A stretch of 64,000 nucleotides of DNA from Paralichthys olivaceus. Taxonomy: Eukaryota; Chordata; Actinopteri; Pleuronectiformes; Paralichthyidae. Made by a program: the position numbers and the translations under genes. Shown piece after piece: positions 33,622 to 45,713 of the stretch; within the stretch, counting starts at the first letter, position 1, and the number at the start of each line of letters is the position of its first letter. The notes under the pieces were generated by a model. It had not been told where the DNA came from and did not search any database. It saw only the letters and a list, made by a program, of their open reading frames with translations. The stretch spans positions 91,001-155,000 of the forward strand of contig NC_091108.1 in assembly GCF_024713975.1 (NCBI RefSeq), given 5' to 3'.

Positions 33622-36600
33622 ATGGCTACGGAGGAGTTCTACGAGGTGATGCGAGCTAATACTCTAATGCTAATCTTAGCTAGCGGTAGCGTTCAGAGTT
33701 ATTGTGCAAGTGGTGAACTCAAGGGAAGTAACTAACGTGTTAGTTAGTTAGATTAGTAAGTTAGTTAGCAGCTGGTTGACTCGTTCACGTGACTCTTGTT
33801 GGAGATAAACACAACTGATCGAGTTAGCTCAGTGCCACAGTTAGCTTCTGGAAGTAGCCGCGGTGTTAGCTGGTTCAGGCTGGGTGGTAGCTGGTGTTTG
33901 CTGGTGTTAGCCGGTGACAGCTGGGTGTTAACCGGTGTTAGCTGGGGGACAGCTGGGTGTTAGCTGGGTGATGGCCGGGTGTTAGCTGGGTGATGGTCGG
34001 GTGTTAGCTGGGTGACAGCTGGGTGTTAACTGCTGTTAGCTGGGTGTTAACCGGTGTTAGCTGGGGGATGGCCCGGTGTTAACTTGTGACAGCTGGGTGT
34101 TAACTGGTGTTAGCTGGGTGTTAACTGCTGTTAGCTGGGGGACAGCTGGGTGTTAACTGGTGTTAGCTGGGTGATGGCCGGGTGTTAGCTGGGTGATGGC
34201 CGGGTGTTAGCTGGGTGACAGCTGGGTGTTAACTGCTGTTAGCTGGGTGTTAACTGGTGTTAGCTGGGGGATGGCCCGGTGTTAACTTGTGACAGCTGGG
34301 TGTTAACTGGTGTTAGCTGGGTGTTAACTGCTGTTAGCTGGGGGACAGCTGGGTGTTAACTGGTGTTAGCTGGGTGATGGCCGGGTGTTAGCTGGGTGAT
34401 GGCCGGGTGTTAACTGCTGTTAGCTGGGTGTTAACTGGTGTTAGCTGGGGGATGGCCCGGTGTTAACTTGTGACAGCTGGGTATTAACTGGTGTTAGCTG
34501 GGTGACAGCTGGGTGTTAACTGGTGTTAGCTGGGTGATGGCCGGGTGTTAGCTGGGTGATGGCCGGGTGTTAGCTGGGTGTTGGCTAGGTGACAGCTGGG
34601 TGTTAACTGGTGTTAGCTGGGTGACAGCTGGGTGTTAACTGCTGTTAGCTGGGTGACAGCTGGGTGTTAACCGGTGTTAGCTGGGGGATGGCCCGGTGTT
34701 AACTTGTGACAGCTGGGTGTTAACTGGTGTTAGCTGGGTGTTAACTGCTGTTAGCTGGGGGACAGCTGGGTGTTAACTGGTGTTAGCTGGGTGATGGCCG
34801 GGTGTTAGCTGGGTGATGGCCGGGTGTTAGCTGGGTGACAGCTGGGTGTTAACTGCTGTTAGCTGGGTGTTAACTGGTGTTAGCTGGGGGATGGCCCGGT
34901 GTTAACTTGTGACAGCTGGGTATTAACTGGTGTTAGCTGGGTGTTAGCTGGGTGTTAGCTGGGTGATGGCCGGGTGTTAGCTGGGTGATGGCCGGGTGTT
35001 AGCTGGGTGTTGGCTAGGTGACAGCTGGGTGTTAACTGGTGTTAGCTGGGTGACAGCTGGGTGTTAACTGGTGTTAGCTGGGTGATGGCCGGGTGTTAGC
35101 TGGGTGACAGCTGGGTGTTAACTGCTGTTAGCTGGGTGACAGCTGGGTGATGGCTGGGTGTTAACTGCTGTTAGCTGGGTGACAGCTGGGTGATGGCTGG
35201 GTGTTAACTGCTGTTAGCTGGGTGACAGCTGGGTGATGGCCAGGTGTTAGCTGGGTGTTAGCTGGGTGTTAACTGCTGTTAGCTGGGTGACAGCTGGGTG
35301 ATGGCCGGGTGACAGCTGGGTGTTAACTGCTGTTAGCTGGTGTTAACTGGTGTTAGCTGGGTGACAGGCCGGGTGCTCTTTGACATACATTACACACATT
35401 ATATAGTTTTTGTTGACATTTCCTATATGCATTGATAATTTCTTTGCAGGTTTCGATTCCATTTGATTTGTTGGAATATTAAATTAGTTCAGGATATTTC
35501 TGTGTACAATAATTTGCCTAGATATGAAAGAAATTCTCAGAGAATGAAAGCTGTAAACTGTGAAACCTCTTGACTTGGTGCATTATTTATAATTCTCAGG
35601 TAGACCCTTCACAATCATCGGTGTGTGTGTTCTCTCTTTACATTTTCATTGTCTTTAAATGCATCTCAAAAACTCTCCAGAGAATCAAACAAACACAAAG
35701 TAAACTTCAGTTCTGTTCAGGTTCTAATAATGTGTGATGAGTGCTGGTGTTTAATGTGAAAGTGTAAAGTGATCTCAGTTCAGCAGGAAAGTGGAGGACA
35801 ACACACAAGAGACTCTGACACTTCTGTTCTGATCCTGAAGCAGCAGGATAATTTTACAGCGTTGGTGGAAACTGTATTCACACTTTCTATTTTCACTGAC
35901 ACACATCACCTGTGTCAGTGTGTGACTGTGGGCGGGCACTGTGTATGTGAGTGTAAACTCCGCAGAGGAGATGAGATGAGGAAGCAACTCGATCAAATAT
36001 CTTGATATTTTCTGGGATTTTGCCGATAATAATAATAAGACTGCTGATGGAGCATGGCCAGGGTGGAAAAAAGAGAGGGGTAAGGCTGAGACCCACATTT
36101 CTGGTTCTTGGTGTTCTCTGTAGAGTCAAAACCACAAAAACTCTTTTCTAATAAATTGTTTCTAAACATTTTTGCACACACCGATGACATCACTGGTCAT
36201 GCTGGTATCATGACTTAGTCAGTGGTCCACCTGAACAAGATGCAGTTTCAGTAACATAAGTCCTGAATGTCTCATTTTATTTTAATGTTTGTTTTTCTTC
36301 TGCTGTTTTGGTTGATTTGAATAAACGGTGCTGCGGCGCCTCCTGCAGGTGGAGAGGATAATCGATAAGAGGAAGAACAAGAAGATGAAGTTGGAGTACC
36401 TGGTCAGGTGGAGAGGTTATGGTTCAGAGGAGGACACCTGGGAGCCCGAGAGTCACCTATCCACTTGTATGATCTACGTCCATGAGTTTAACCGTCAGCA
36501 TGCAGAGCGGGAGAAAGACAGCACGTTACTGCGCTCCACGCGAAGCTCACCCAGCCTCCACTATATATCTGCCCACAGACAACCCTTCAGGCCGCCAATC

Positions 36601-39576
36601 ACTGCCTCAGCTCGAAGTGACATCAGTGTGGTTTTAACTGGGGACTGTAAACAGGTGAGTCCAGCTCACCTGCCTCCTATTGGACTGACCAGTCCGACCT
36701 CTGTGGGCTCACACCAGCCCCTGCCGGTTGACAGGTTCAGCAGTGGCCTGATGTCGGCAGCTCCAGCCTGCTCAGCCCGCCGTAGCATGGATCTCTCCAA
36801 GACTGGCATCAAGATCTTGGTTCCGAAGAGTCCAATGAACAGCCGTCTGGACTCGGAGGAGTCTCCCAGTGAGGCGGCTCACAGTCTTGAGGCTGGACCT
36901 CAAGAGGCTCACCAGGTCCCACCTGAGGTCGCTCTTCTGGAGAAACCAACCGGAGTCCAGCTTGGGCCCGGAGAAGAGAGGGCCCGCATGGGGACCAGAC
37001 CCCGCAGCCAGAACCCTCTGCCCCCACCCCGAGTCCCCATCACACCTGCTGCCATGCGCTCCCTCAGTGGCACAGGTGAGGTCCTAGGTCACATAGTTTG
37101 CATGAGTCTGATTGGTTATCACAGCAGCTTGTTTGGATGTCTCAGAAATCATAATCTTAATCTTGGTCACAAAAAAACGTTCAAAACAAATTTAATGAAT
37201 TTATATAAATAACCTGTTGTTCATGAATGAGGTCAGAGGTTGTGTGAATAAAAAAACACTGGAATGGCCTGTGTTTTTCTTCTTACAGGTAACGTTGCGT
37301 TACTAGAGGCTGTTACTGCCAGCGGGATGTCAGGTGGGCAGAGTGCTGTTGCTGGGGCAACCAGTGTGGCAGGGAAGCGTCGTCTAGAGGAACGCTCTGC
37401 TTTTGACAAACGCCTGAGGTTCAGTGTTCGACAGACAGAGAGTGCTTACCGTTACCGTGACATTGTGGTGAAGAAACAGGACGGCTTCACCCACATTCTG
37501 CTTTCCACCAAGAGCTCTGAGAACAACACGCTCAACCCTGAGGTGGGATCATGCCCCCATCAATTAACCCACACCCCATAATAACAGAGCTCTACAAGTT
37601 GTTTTCTGTGATCTTGCTACTTCATTTTTTTAACCCAGGTCTCTTTCATGTGATCATGCCTCTCTGTTCTGATATCACCAGTCCAAACTTGCTCAGGTTA
37701 AACTCCACATGTCATGGTGACTGACCTCAGCAGTAATGTCGTCTCCCATTGTCCTCATCAGGTGATGAAGGAGATCCAGAGCGCCATGGCAACTGCGGCA
37801 TCGGATGACAGTAAGCTGGTGTTAGTTAGTGCTGTCGGCAGTGTCTTCTGCTGCGGCCTAGATTTTCTGTATTTCATCAGGCGATTGACGGACGACCGGA
37901 AGAAGGAGAGCATCAAAATGGCTGAAATCATCAGGTGATGCTCACTGAAGTCACAATGGTAACCCTGACATCGGATAGAGGTGTAGATCTCTGACCCTTG
38001 TTTCCTCCACACCAGGACTTTTGTCAACACCTTCATCCAATTCAGAAAGCCGATTGTAGCGGCAGTGAACGGGCCAGCGTTGGGCCTTGGTGCCGCCATC
38101 CTGCCACTTTGTGATGTGGTGTGGGCCAATGAAAAAGCCTGGTTCCAGACACCGTACACATCCTATGGCCAGACGCCTGATGCCTGCTCATCGTTCACCT
38201 TCCCCCGCATCATGGGTCTCGCCTCGGTCAGTCTTCCTCTTCATTTCCATTCACTCACCTTCTCGCTTCGTTTACCATCACTCACCCTACTGCTTCATTT
38301 ATCCTCACGTTCAGGGTTCAATGTTCTGTTTAGTAAAACGTTCTGTGTTTAAACGTTCTGTGTTTAAACGTTCTGTTTAAACGTTCTGTGTTTAGTTAAA
38401 CGTTCTGTGTTTAAACATTCTGCGTTTAAACGTTCTGTGTTTAGTTAAATGTTCTGTGTTTAAATGTTCTGTGTTTAAACATTCTGTGTTAAGATAAATG
38501 TTCTGTGTTTAGTTAAACGTTCTGTGTTAAGATAAACGTTCTGTGTTTAGTTAAACATTCTGTGTTAATATAAACGTTCTGTGTTTAGTTAAACGTTCTG
38601 TGTTAAGATAAATGTTCTGTGTTTAGTTAAACGTTCTGTGTTAAGTTAAACGTTCTTTGTTTAGTTAAACGTTCTTTGTTTAGTTAAACGTTCTTTGTTT
38701 AGTTAAACGTTCTGTGTTTAGTTAAATGTTCTGTGTTTAGTTAAACGTTCTTTGTTTAGTTAAACGTTCTGTGTTTAGTTAAACGTTCTGTGTTAAGTTA
38801 AACGTTCTTTGTTTAGTTAAACGTTCTTTGTTTAGTTAAACGTTCTTTGTTTAGTTAAATGTTCTGTGTTTAGTTAAACGTTCTTTGTTTAGTTAAATGT
38901 TCTGTGTTTAGTTAAACGTTCTTTGTTTAGTTAAACATTCTGTTAAATGTCGTGTTTTGCTAAATGTTCCATTGTGTTCCAGGCTAACGAGCTGTTGCTG
39001 AGTGGCAGGAAGTTGACGGCTCAGGAGGCGTGTTGTAAAGGTTTGGTGTCTCAGGTTCTGTGGCCGGGAACCTTCACACAGGAAGTGATGCTGAGGATCA
39101 AAGAACTGGTGACAGTCAACTCACTGGTCAGTCAATACACACACACGGACACTAATACTCAAACACAGACACTAATACACGGACACTAATACACACACAC
39201 GGACACTAATACACACACACGGACACTAATACACACACAGACACTAATACTCAAACACAGACACTAATACACACACAGACACTAATACACACACAGACAC
39301 TAATACACACACAGACACTAATACTCAAACACAGACACTAATACTCAAACACAGACACTAATACACACACAGACACTAATACTCAAACACAGACACTAAT
39401 ACTCAAACACAGACACTAATACACACACAGACACTAATACACGGACACTATCACACACGGACACTAATACACACACACACACAGACACTAATACTCAAAC
39501 ACAGACACTAATACACACACAGACACTAATACACACACAGACACTAATACATGGACACTATCACACACGGACACTA

Positions 39577-39610
<34 letters not shown>

Positions 39611-40044
39611 TCTAATACTCAAACACAGACACTAATACACACAAAGACACTAATACATGGACACTATCACACACGGACACTATCACACACGGACACTAAT
39701 ATACAGACACTATCACACACGGACACTGGTACACACACACGGACACTGGTACACACACACGGACACTGGTACACACACACGGACACTGGTACACACACAC
39801 AGACACTAGTACACACACACAGACACTAGTACAGACACACACTCCTGTTCTTCACGCTGTGTCTCTGCTGGTTCCTGTTCTGCAGGTTCTGCGGGAGTCC
39901 AAAGCCTTGATGAGGAACACCAGCCGCAGTGCTCTGGAGCAAGCAAACGAGCGTGAGTGTGAAGCCCTGAAGAGAGTGTGGGGCTCACCACAGGGAACAG
40001 ACTCCATCTTGCAGTTCCTGCAGCGGAGAACCGAGCTCTGCTAG
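33622..40044 (+). CDS. cdyl: Chromodomain Y-like protein (CDYL)
   Basis: Seven exons: 33622-33645, 36349-37075, 37289-37542, 37762-37934, 38016-38226, 38983-39126, 39886-40044; 563 residues. The chromodomain (residues about 5-60: YEVERIIDKRKNKK, EYLVRWRGYGSEEDTWEPE) has the aromatic residues that bind methylated histone H3 lysines. A linker with the conserved block MDLSKTGIKILVPKSP follows, then the crotonase-like C-terminal domain from FDKRLRFSVRQTESAYRYRD through VFCCGLDFLYF, FVNTFIQF.KPIVAAVNGPALGLGA-like sequence, to QANERECEALKRVWGS. By family it is a chromatin corepressor that links H3K9/K27 methylation readout with REST/G9a-type complexes, with reported crotonyl-CoA hydratase activity. 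Introns 1, 5 and 6 are dominated by minisatellites. A strong cryptic donor lies inside exon 2 at 36654/36655. Confidence 0.95.
33885..35375. repeat. 1.5-kb G-rich minisatellite in CDYL intron 1
   Basis: Tandem units of about 15 bp mixing GTTAGCTGGGTGACA, GCTGGGTGTTAACTG and GATGGCCGGGTGTTA variants in higher-order blocks that recur over about 250-300 bases. Nearly every unit has a GGG or GGGGG run on the sense strand. Confidence 0.95.
38325..38945. repeat. 19-bp minisatellite in CDYL intron 5
   Basis: Tandem GTTCTGTGTTTAGTTAAAC units with TTTGTT and AAGATAAA variants, ending about 40 bases before the exon-6 acceptor at 38982. Confidence 0.93.
39135..39840. repeat. 18-bp minisatellite in CDYL intron 6
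   Basis: Tandem ACACTAATACACACACAG units with ACACGG and TCAAAC variants, grading into CA dinucleotide runs (about 39580-39607). It starts directly after the exon-6 donor (39127). Confidence 0.93.
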
Positions 40045-40134
40045 AACCTCCACCAGAACCTGGACCTGTGACTCATCACTTCTGAGCTGGCAACAGTGAA
40101 TCAGTGGGAAAGGCTGAATGTTTATTTTTGTTTA

Positions 40135-40560
40135 TTGTTCAACTTTAAGTTATGGTTTCAGCAGAACATTTTTTGCCTAGCTTAGCACAAAGACTGTGAG
40201 CAAGGGGAAACTGTTAGCCTAGCTTAGCAAAAATACTGGAAGCAGGGAAAAACTGTTAGCCTCGCTCTGCATCCAAAACCCAAGATAGTGTTTGTGCTAA
40301 TGTTTTAAACCCTCTGGGTTTGTTAGGGAGTATTTAACAAATTAAAACATTGTGAACTGGACATAAGTGAAAACATTAGGAGACTCCACCTCTTTTCTGG
40401 TGATATACAAATCTGTGTTTCTATGACATTCTGACAAAAGCAGCTGATTTCTACATTTGATTTTTTAACGACTCTCTGCTTCCAGTCTTAATGCTAAGCT
40501 AGGCTAAGTCTGTTCAATCAGATATGAAACTGAACTACAACAGAGAACAGGATAGTTGAG
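40135..40560. repeat. Interspersed non-coding repeat (TTAGCCTAGCTTAGC type)
   Basis: Recurring blocks CTTAGCACAAAGACTG..., GAAACTGTTAGCCTAGCTTAGCA and the inverted AAGCTAGGCTAAG near 40497. This is a common teleost short interspersed repeat style and may form part of the CDYL 3' region. A possible distant AATAAA is at 41117-41122. Confidence 0.45.
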
Positions 40561-40806
40561 GGCCTCCGCCATTCTCCTAGTGCTCCCTCCGTGCAGGAGC
40601 AAGAAATGAACGCAGACATTCGACCTCACTTTCCTCTGCAGCGCTCCCAACAGGACACTACAGGTTCAACTCCTGCTCACTGTCACACAGTAACAGTGCT
40701 GAGTCATGGGTCAAAACAAACCTGAGTTGATGCAGTGTGTGGGCGTGGCCTGACAGTCGTGTGATCGATTCAGTCACAAGTTTATGACTTAGTTTAAACA
40801 AATAAC

Positions 40807-40998
40807 TTTAAAGGAGCAGTTCAACAGTTTATTATTAAAATTGGAAACGGGGAAACAGCTGTTTTAGCATAAAAGGTATGAATCTACACACAGAAAACAG
40901 TCATAACATGTTAAGCTAAAAAAAACCCTCACTGCTCTATCCACCTGGCAACAGAGCTTAGCAGAAGATTTCCTTAAATGTTGAACTGGTCCTTTAAA
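40807..40998. mobile_element. 192-bp MITE with terminal inverted repeats
   Basis: The first 20 bases (40807-40826, TTTAAAGGAGCAGTTCAACA) and the reverse complement of the last 20 (40979-40998) differ at one position. Interior is non-coding. Length and inverted ends are those of a non-autonomous DNA transposon. No clear target-site duplication is visible. The following stretch to 41640 is AT-rich and holds no recognised gene. Confidence 0.7.
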
Positions 40999-41743
40999 TT
41001 CTTTGTGAACCAGGTTCAATTTGTGCTGACATCACAAATACAAGCCGTACAAACAATGACAAGGAATTTTTTAACTCATTGGACAAACTTTTATACAAAC
41101 ACAGCTGAAGCAGTGAAATAAAAAACTGTTCAGTCTGAATTGATGGACACAATGTTTTATTTTGAAAGGATCAAATGATGGAACATAAGTAAATAATGAT
41201 CAGCTGATTCTCATTGCTGCAGAAAAAATACTGAAAATAAATTTACTGACACATTTTTATATTTACGACAAAATAATTTGAGACAAATTATCTGGTGATT
41301 AAGTGTTAAGATAATTATCACCTGATGAGTCATGAAGAAGAAAACTTGATTTTACTAATTGATCATTAGCTCACAGATTAACTCTCATTCTATTTGCCAG
41401 TTATTAACATGAATAATAAATATCAGAGAACGTCTAAAATCAATCAGTAAATTTTTTTTTCTCAATCTAAAAGACAACTTCATAAACATGTAAATAAAAA
41501 TCAGAGCAGAGCTGCGGTTTATAATTTTTTTAAAATTTTAACCAAAGTTCAGTTTCAAAAACATTCAAAAATCTGATCCTCTTTTTAAAACTCAGATTTT
41601 ATTTCATTTTGTCTAAATGATTTTATTTTAATCAGTTATTTAGTTTGAGACATTTGACGGGAAACAAGTTTCTACAACGAAACCTGATTAAAGTTAAACA
41701 AAAACAGCTCAAAGATCAAGGCAGGCGCTCGCTGATGACATCA

Positions 41744-42752
41744 TCATGGTGGACAGGTGTCATGTGCCCCTGTAGCCAGGTGAAGATGGTAGGTGTGGTC
41801 GTGGAACATCAGCAGGTTGTAGAAGTTCTCTCCTCCTGTCAGGACTCCGTGCTCACCATCCCCCCAAGATACAGGACTGTCAACGAAACCGTGAACCGTC
41901 AGAGACGCCCAGGGTGCCAGTCGAGGCTGCTGCAGGTGACACCTGCAGGACAGGTGAGGAAATGACACAAAGATAAACAGATGTTTTTTCAAGAAACCAG
42001 AAGTCTGGAAAAACCAGATGCCACCACTGAGACAAACTGCAGTCAAACAAACATTACGTCTTGATGTCAGATGCCCGTAATAACAGATCCACGGTTCTTA
42101 AGTTATCCAAGTCAGGACTTAGAGGTTGTTACGACAACCAGTAAAAAAGTTTCACCTGAGCTCCTGGACGAGCCGCTGGACATCCTGAGGAAGCAGCAGT
42201 CCACAGATGGAGACCCTCAGAGCTCGACTCAGTGTTGTCTTCGGCTCCGGACAGACCATTGAGGACAGGAAGCTGCTGGACGAGTTCTCACTGAAACACA
42301 GAAGACTAGTTCACGGTTTCCTGTCTGACAGGTGTTCACAGAGAAGGTTCAAAGAGACCAGTCGTCACCAGCTGATGTCGGCGTCCACGGCTCCCAGCCA
42401 CTCCAGGCAACTGTGAGCATCATCTGGCTGCAGGTCAGAGGACAGCAGGGCGGGACAGGACAGGTGTTTCAAGACCTGACTGCTGATCTCAGGTCTGTGC
42501 TCCGACCAATCATAACGCGACAGAAGGGGCTGCAGAGAGGCTCCACCCTCTGCAGAACAGACAGCTGTGGGTTATGGGTAAAATAACATTGGTAACATGT
42601 TGAAACGTGTGATGATGTAACTCACCTGGATGATGTGACAGCAGGAAGTCGCTCCTCAGGGGAAGTCGTGACCTCAGACCTGTGAGGAGTCTGACATAGC
42701 CCCGCCCACCAGGAGCCATGCTGCTGTCAGTCAGATCCACGGATACAACTGT

Positions 42753-42787
<35 letters not shown>

Positions 42788-45318
42788 TCAGTTTTTCTGA
42801 CATCAGAGTTGAAGTTCTTCAAGTAGAGATTTATATGATTTATATTATACCCATATTATTATTTTTATATTGTATTTATTTGATAGGGACAGAGCATGTT
42901 AATGAACATCAGTTTAAAAACACGACATGTAAACATGCCAGATTCTAGCATGAACGCTAATTTACAGCTGTAGTCCTGAGGCAGGTAACAAATATAACCA
43001 TGACATGAGTTGAAGAGGTGAAAACATGTCCTGTATCTAATCACAGTTCTGGTGTGAGATGTGTAGGTCACCTCACAGTCCTCTCTAGTGGTGCCCTGGA
43101 GCCAATAATAATTCATTTGAGGAGGTGGGCCAAACCTTGTATATAAAACAAGCATTGAATTTTTTTTAATTCTCAGACCTCTAGATTATCCTTTGCGAGA
43201 ATGATACAATGACATAAAGGTCGATTTTGAATGGCTTTCTTGGAAAGTGACTATTGGTTGAATGTACATGAACAGTTAGTAAAACAAGACTCAATGTCTG
43301 AGAGAATCATAGAATGTAAAAGAAAGTCCAAGCAGCATTAACTGTTCAAAAAAATTTGTTTCAATTTTTGCAAGTTAAATTTTGGATCCAACATGAGCCA
43401 AGATACTTGAACACATTATCTTCACCTTGTTTTAGGTGTTCAATCCTGAACATGTTGCACATGTGAATAGTGAGGAGGCCTCTCGAATTTAAATTATTTT
43501 CATTCATTAATATTCTATTATTGTCATTATTATTAATATGATTATAAAGTTCTGTGACATGAACAGACCAAATCTGTTCTTTGTTCTGTGGTTGAACTTC
43601 GATGGTTTCCCCTCAACTCCCAACACCTGGAAGGAATGTTTGTCCAGCGAGAGAAACAGTCGACCTGCACACACACACACACACAGTAACAATGTGTCTG
43701 TATAAATTTAAAACTCATATAGATCAAATGTACGATATGTTGTGAGAATGATGTCAGAGGAAGATCATTAAAGTTTTCACCATTCGGCATCAGAGCAACA
43801 CAGTTATCTTCATCGATCCTGGTTCTGTGCGAGAGACCGGACACACTTCCTGAATCCGAAATACAGAAACATGTCACGTTTGTCAAGTCTGAACATGTGA
43901 GAACCATTGATGGCAAAGACATCTCCTGACACTACGCTGCCATTTTGTGGTGATGATGTAATTTACAGTCAGAGTCTGAGCAGTAGTGATCGTGGGGTGT
44001 AGCCGTGGTACCAAAGTCCCGCCCATACACACAGTTGACCAATCCTGAGTCAGTGTCAGCTGTCAATCATGACGTCTCCTCCTGTTTTTATATCATAAAT
44101 AACTAATTAAACCAAACTGATCCGAAAAACATATCTCTCTGATGAACAAAAATTAGATAGATAAGAATGACCTGAAATGACAGAAACATCTTTGACAAAC
44201 ATTTATTTTAACGTCTACTTTGACTTGTAAACTTCCATGTCCCATCTGCTAACATGGAGGAGGGGTTATGACCTATACTTCAGCCAACCACCAGGTGGCG
44301 ATCAAAATGATTTTTATTTTTTGGAGCTGTCATATCGTCCATCTTGAATTACACGTGTTCAAGGGTCCCCTCCTTCGTAGACCACCTACGCTGAAACAAA
44401 TTGAGATGTTCTGGTCTCAAAGGATTTCTATGCTCAGAGTCACCTGCTTGTCCAACCTTACCGCTGTCACCTAGCAAGAGTTGCAGTTGGACAGAATAAG
44501 GAAGTTTTAATGCTTCCTGGTGTTCATGTGTGTGAGGAGTTACCGTGGTACACGGAGGTCTCCAGGAAGTGTTTATCCAGCAGTTCACATATGGGCATGT
44601 TCCTGATCAGGTAGAAACTGTTGAAGCTTTTCAAAACAGAGTCCAGGTGAGAGGGGGCGGAGCTACACTCAGGCAGCAGCATGGACACCTGCCGTAAAAC
44701 AAGTCACTTTAGAACCTGCAGCAGCACATTTATGTTTACATCACTTTTCTGAACTAGAACTTTAAGGAAGTTCTTCCTAGACCTGCTCGACTTTGGCAAA
44801 AATCATGATCACTCTTGGTTTTGGTCAAGATTGTAATTACGTTCATTTAACACAATTACTCATTGACATCACATACTTGTTGAATGTTCTTTGTTCTTTT
44901 CATTTTCTCTGATGTCGACCTACTGAGTTTTTTAGGCTGGTGGTTTAGGTTTACTGAGGGGGGGGGGGTAGTACTGGTATTTGTTCGAAGCAGTAGAACT
45001 ACTGTGGCTCTAATGGTTAAAGGTTTAAAAGAACTTTGAAAGAAGTAACGTTCCTCGCAGCTTTTCATGAACACAAATGTGACTAAGCCGACTTTTATTT
45101 TGAAATTCCTACCACCACGTGTTTACGCTGCTAACTCACACTGACGTTAGTTAATGTTAGTTAGCACTAGTTAACGAAGCTGTCGCTGCTAACGTGCTAA
45201 CCTTGTAGTTGAAGTGCAGCTGCTGCAGCTGAGAACTGATCCGGTTCTTCCCATCCAGGAAAGAGGATCGATCACAGACCAGCACAGACCGCGGAGCGTG
45301 AGACACATCCACAGACAT
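41744..45318 (-). CDS. rpp40: Ribonuclease P/MRP protein subunit p40
   Basis: Eight minus-strand exons: 45202-45318, 44544-44688, 43781-43849, 43569-43664, 42626-42748, 42369-42549, 42156-42290, 41744-41942; 1065 bases, 354 residues (human RPP40 about 363). Landmarks shared with human: HAPRSVLVCDRSSF, NYKVSMLLPEC, IDEDNCVALMPNG, LFLSLDKHSFQVLGVEG, and the C-terminal RLAPWASLTVHGFVDSPVSW, GGENFYNLLMF, HLATGAHDTCPP. It is a protein subunit of nuclear RNase P and RNase MRP, acting in tRNA 5' maturation and rRNA processing. The start at 45318 (MSVDVSHAP) aligns best; an in-frame Met at 45339 is possible. It lies tail-to-tail with CDYL and head-to-head with RIOK1. Possible AATAAA (minus) at 41622-41627. 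Confidence 0.92.
42752..42786. repeat. (CA)n microsatellite
   Basis: CA run a few bases from the exon-5 acceptor of RPP40 (sense strand: GT run ending at the GAGACAG acceptor). Confidence 0.85.
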
Positions 45319-45713
45319 CTTCCCCCGAGCAACCGACACAAGAGCTAATGGCTAGTTAGCTTCCACTAAACAACAACAACGGCTACACGACACTTCCTCG
45401 AGGGCTTTTCAAGTTAAAAGGTCCTGACTGTTTTTAGGCTAAAATAAACGAACATTCAGTTTTAAAATTTCCGTTTAAACGATGATTTATAGAATAAAAA
45501 AAACAACAGCAAAGGAAACAACTGAACTTTATTTATTTTCTATATAGTGTAGTTTAACTGAGAGATTCCGCACCGGAAGTTCCACCCACTTTACTCACCG
45601 TAGTCACATGTTCAAACCCGGAAGTGAAGTGGCGAACACGCTTCTCTGACTTTGGGATCAACTCGGACCCGAATCAGTTCGTGGTTGTGGTCTTACCAGT
45701 GCAGTGTGACGTC
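45319..45713. promoter_or_regulatory. Bidirectional RPP40/RIOK1 promoter
   Basis: Only 395 bases separate the two divergent start codons. Two CCGGAAGT ETS-family (GABP/ELK-type) sites are at 45573-45580 and 45618-45625, close to the RIOK1 start; no TATA box stands at a convincing position. This is the usual make-up of housekeeping bidirectional promoters. Inferred from sequence only. Confidence 0.6.

Noticed and set aside
43850-43922. Longer RPP40 exon 3 extending upstream on the minus strand
   Set aside because: The frame is open, but the phase from exon 2 requires the acceptor at 43850, which gives direct alignment to the family up to IDEDN.VAL.PNG; the extension would break phase.
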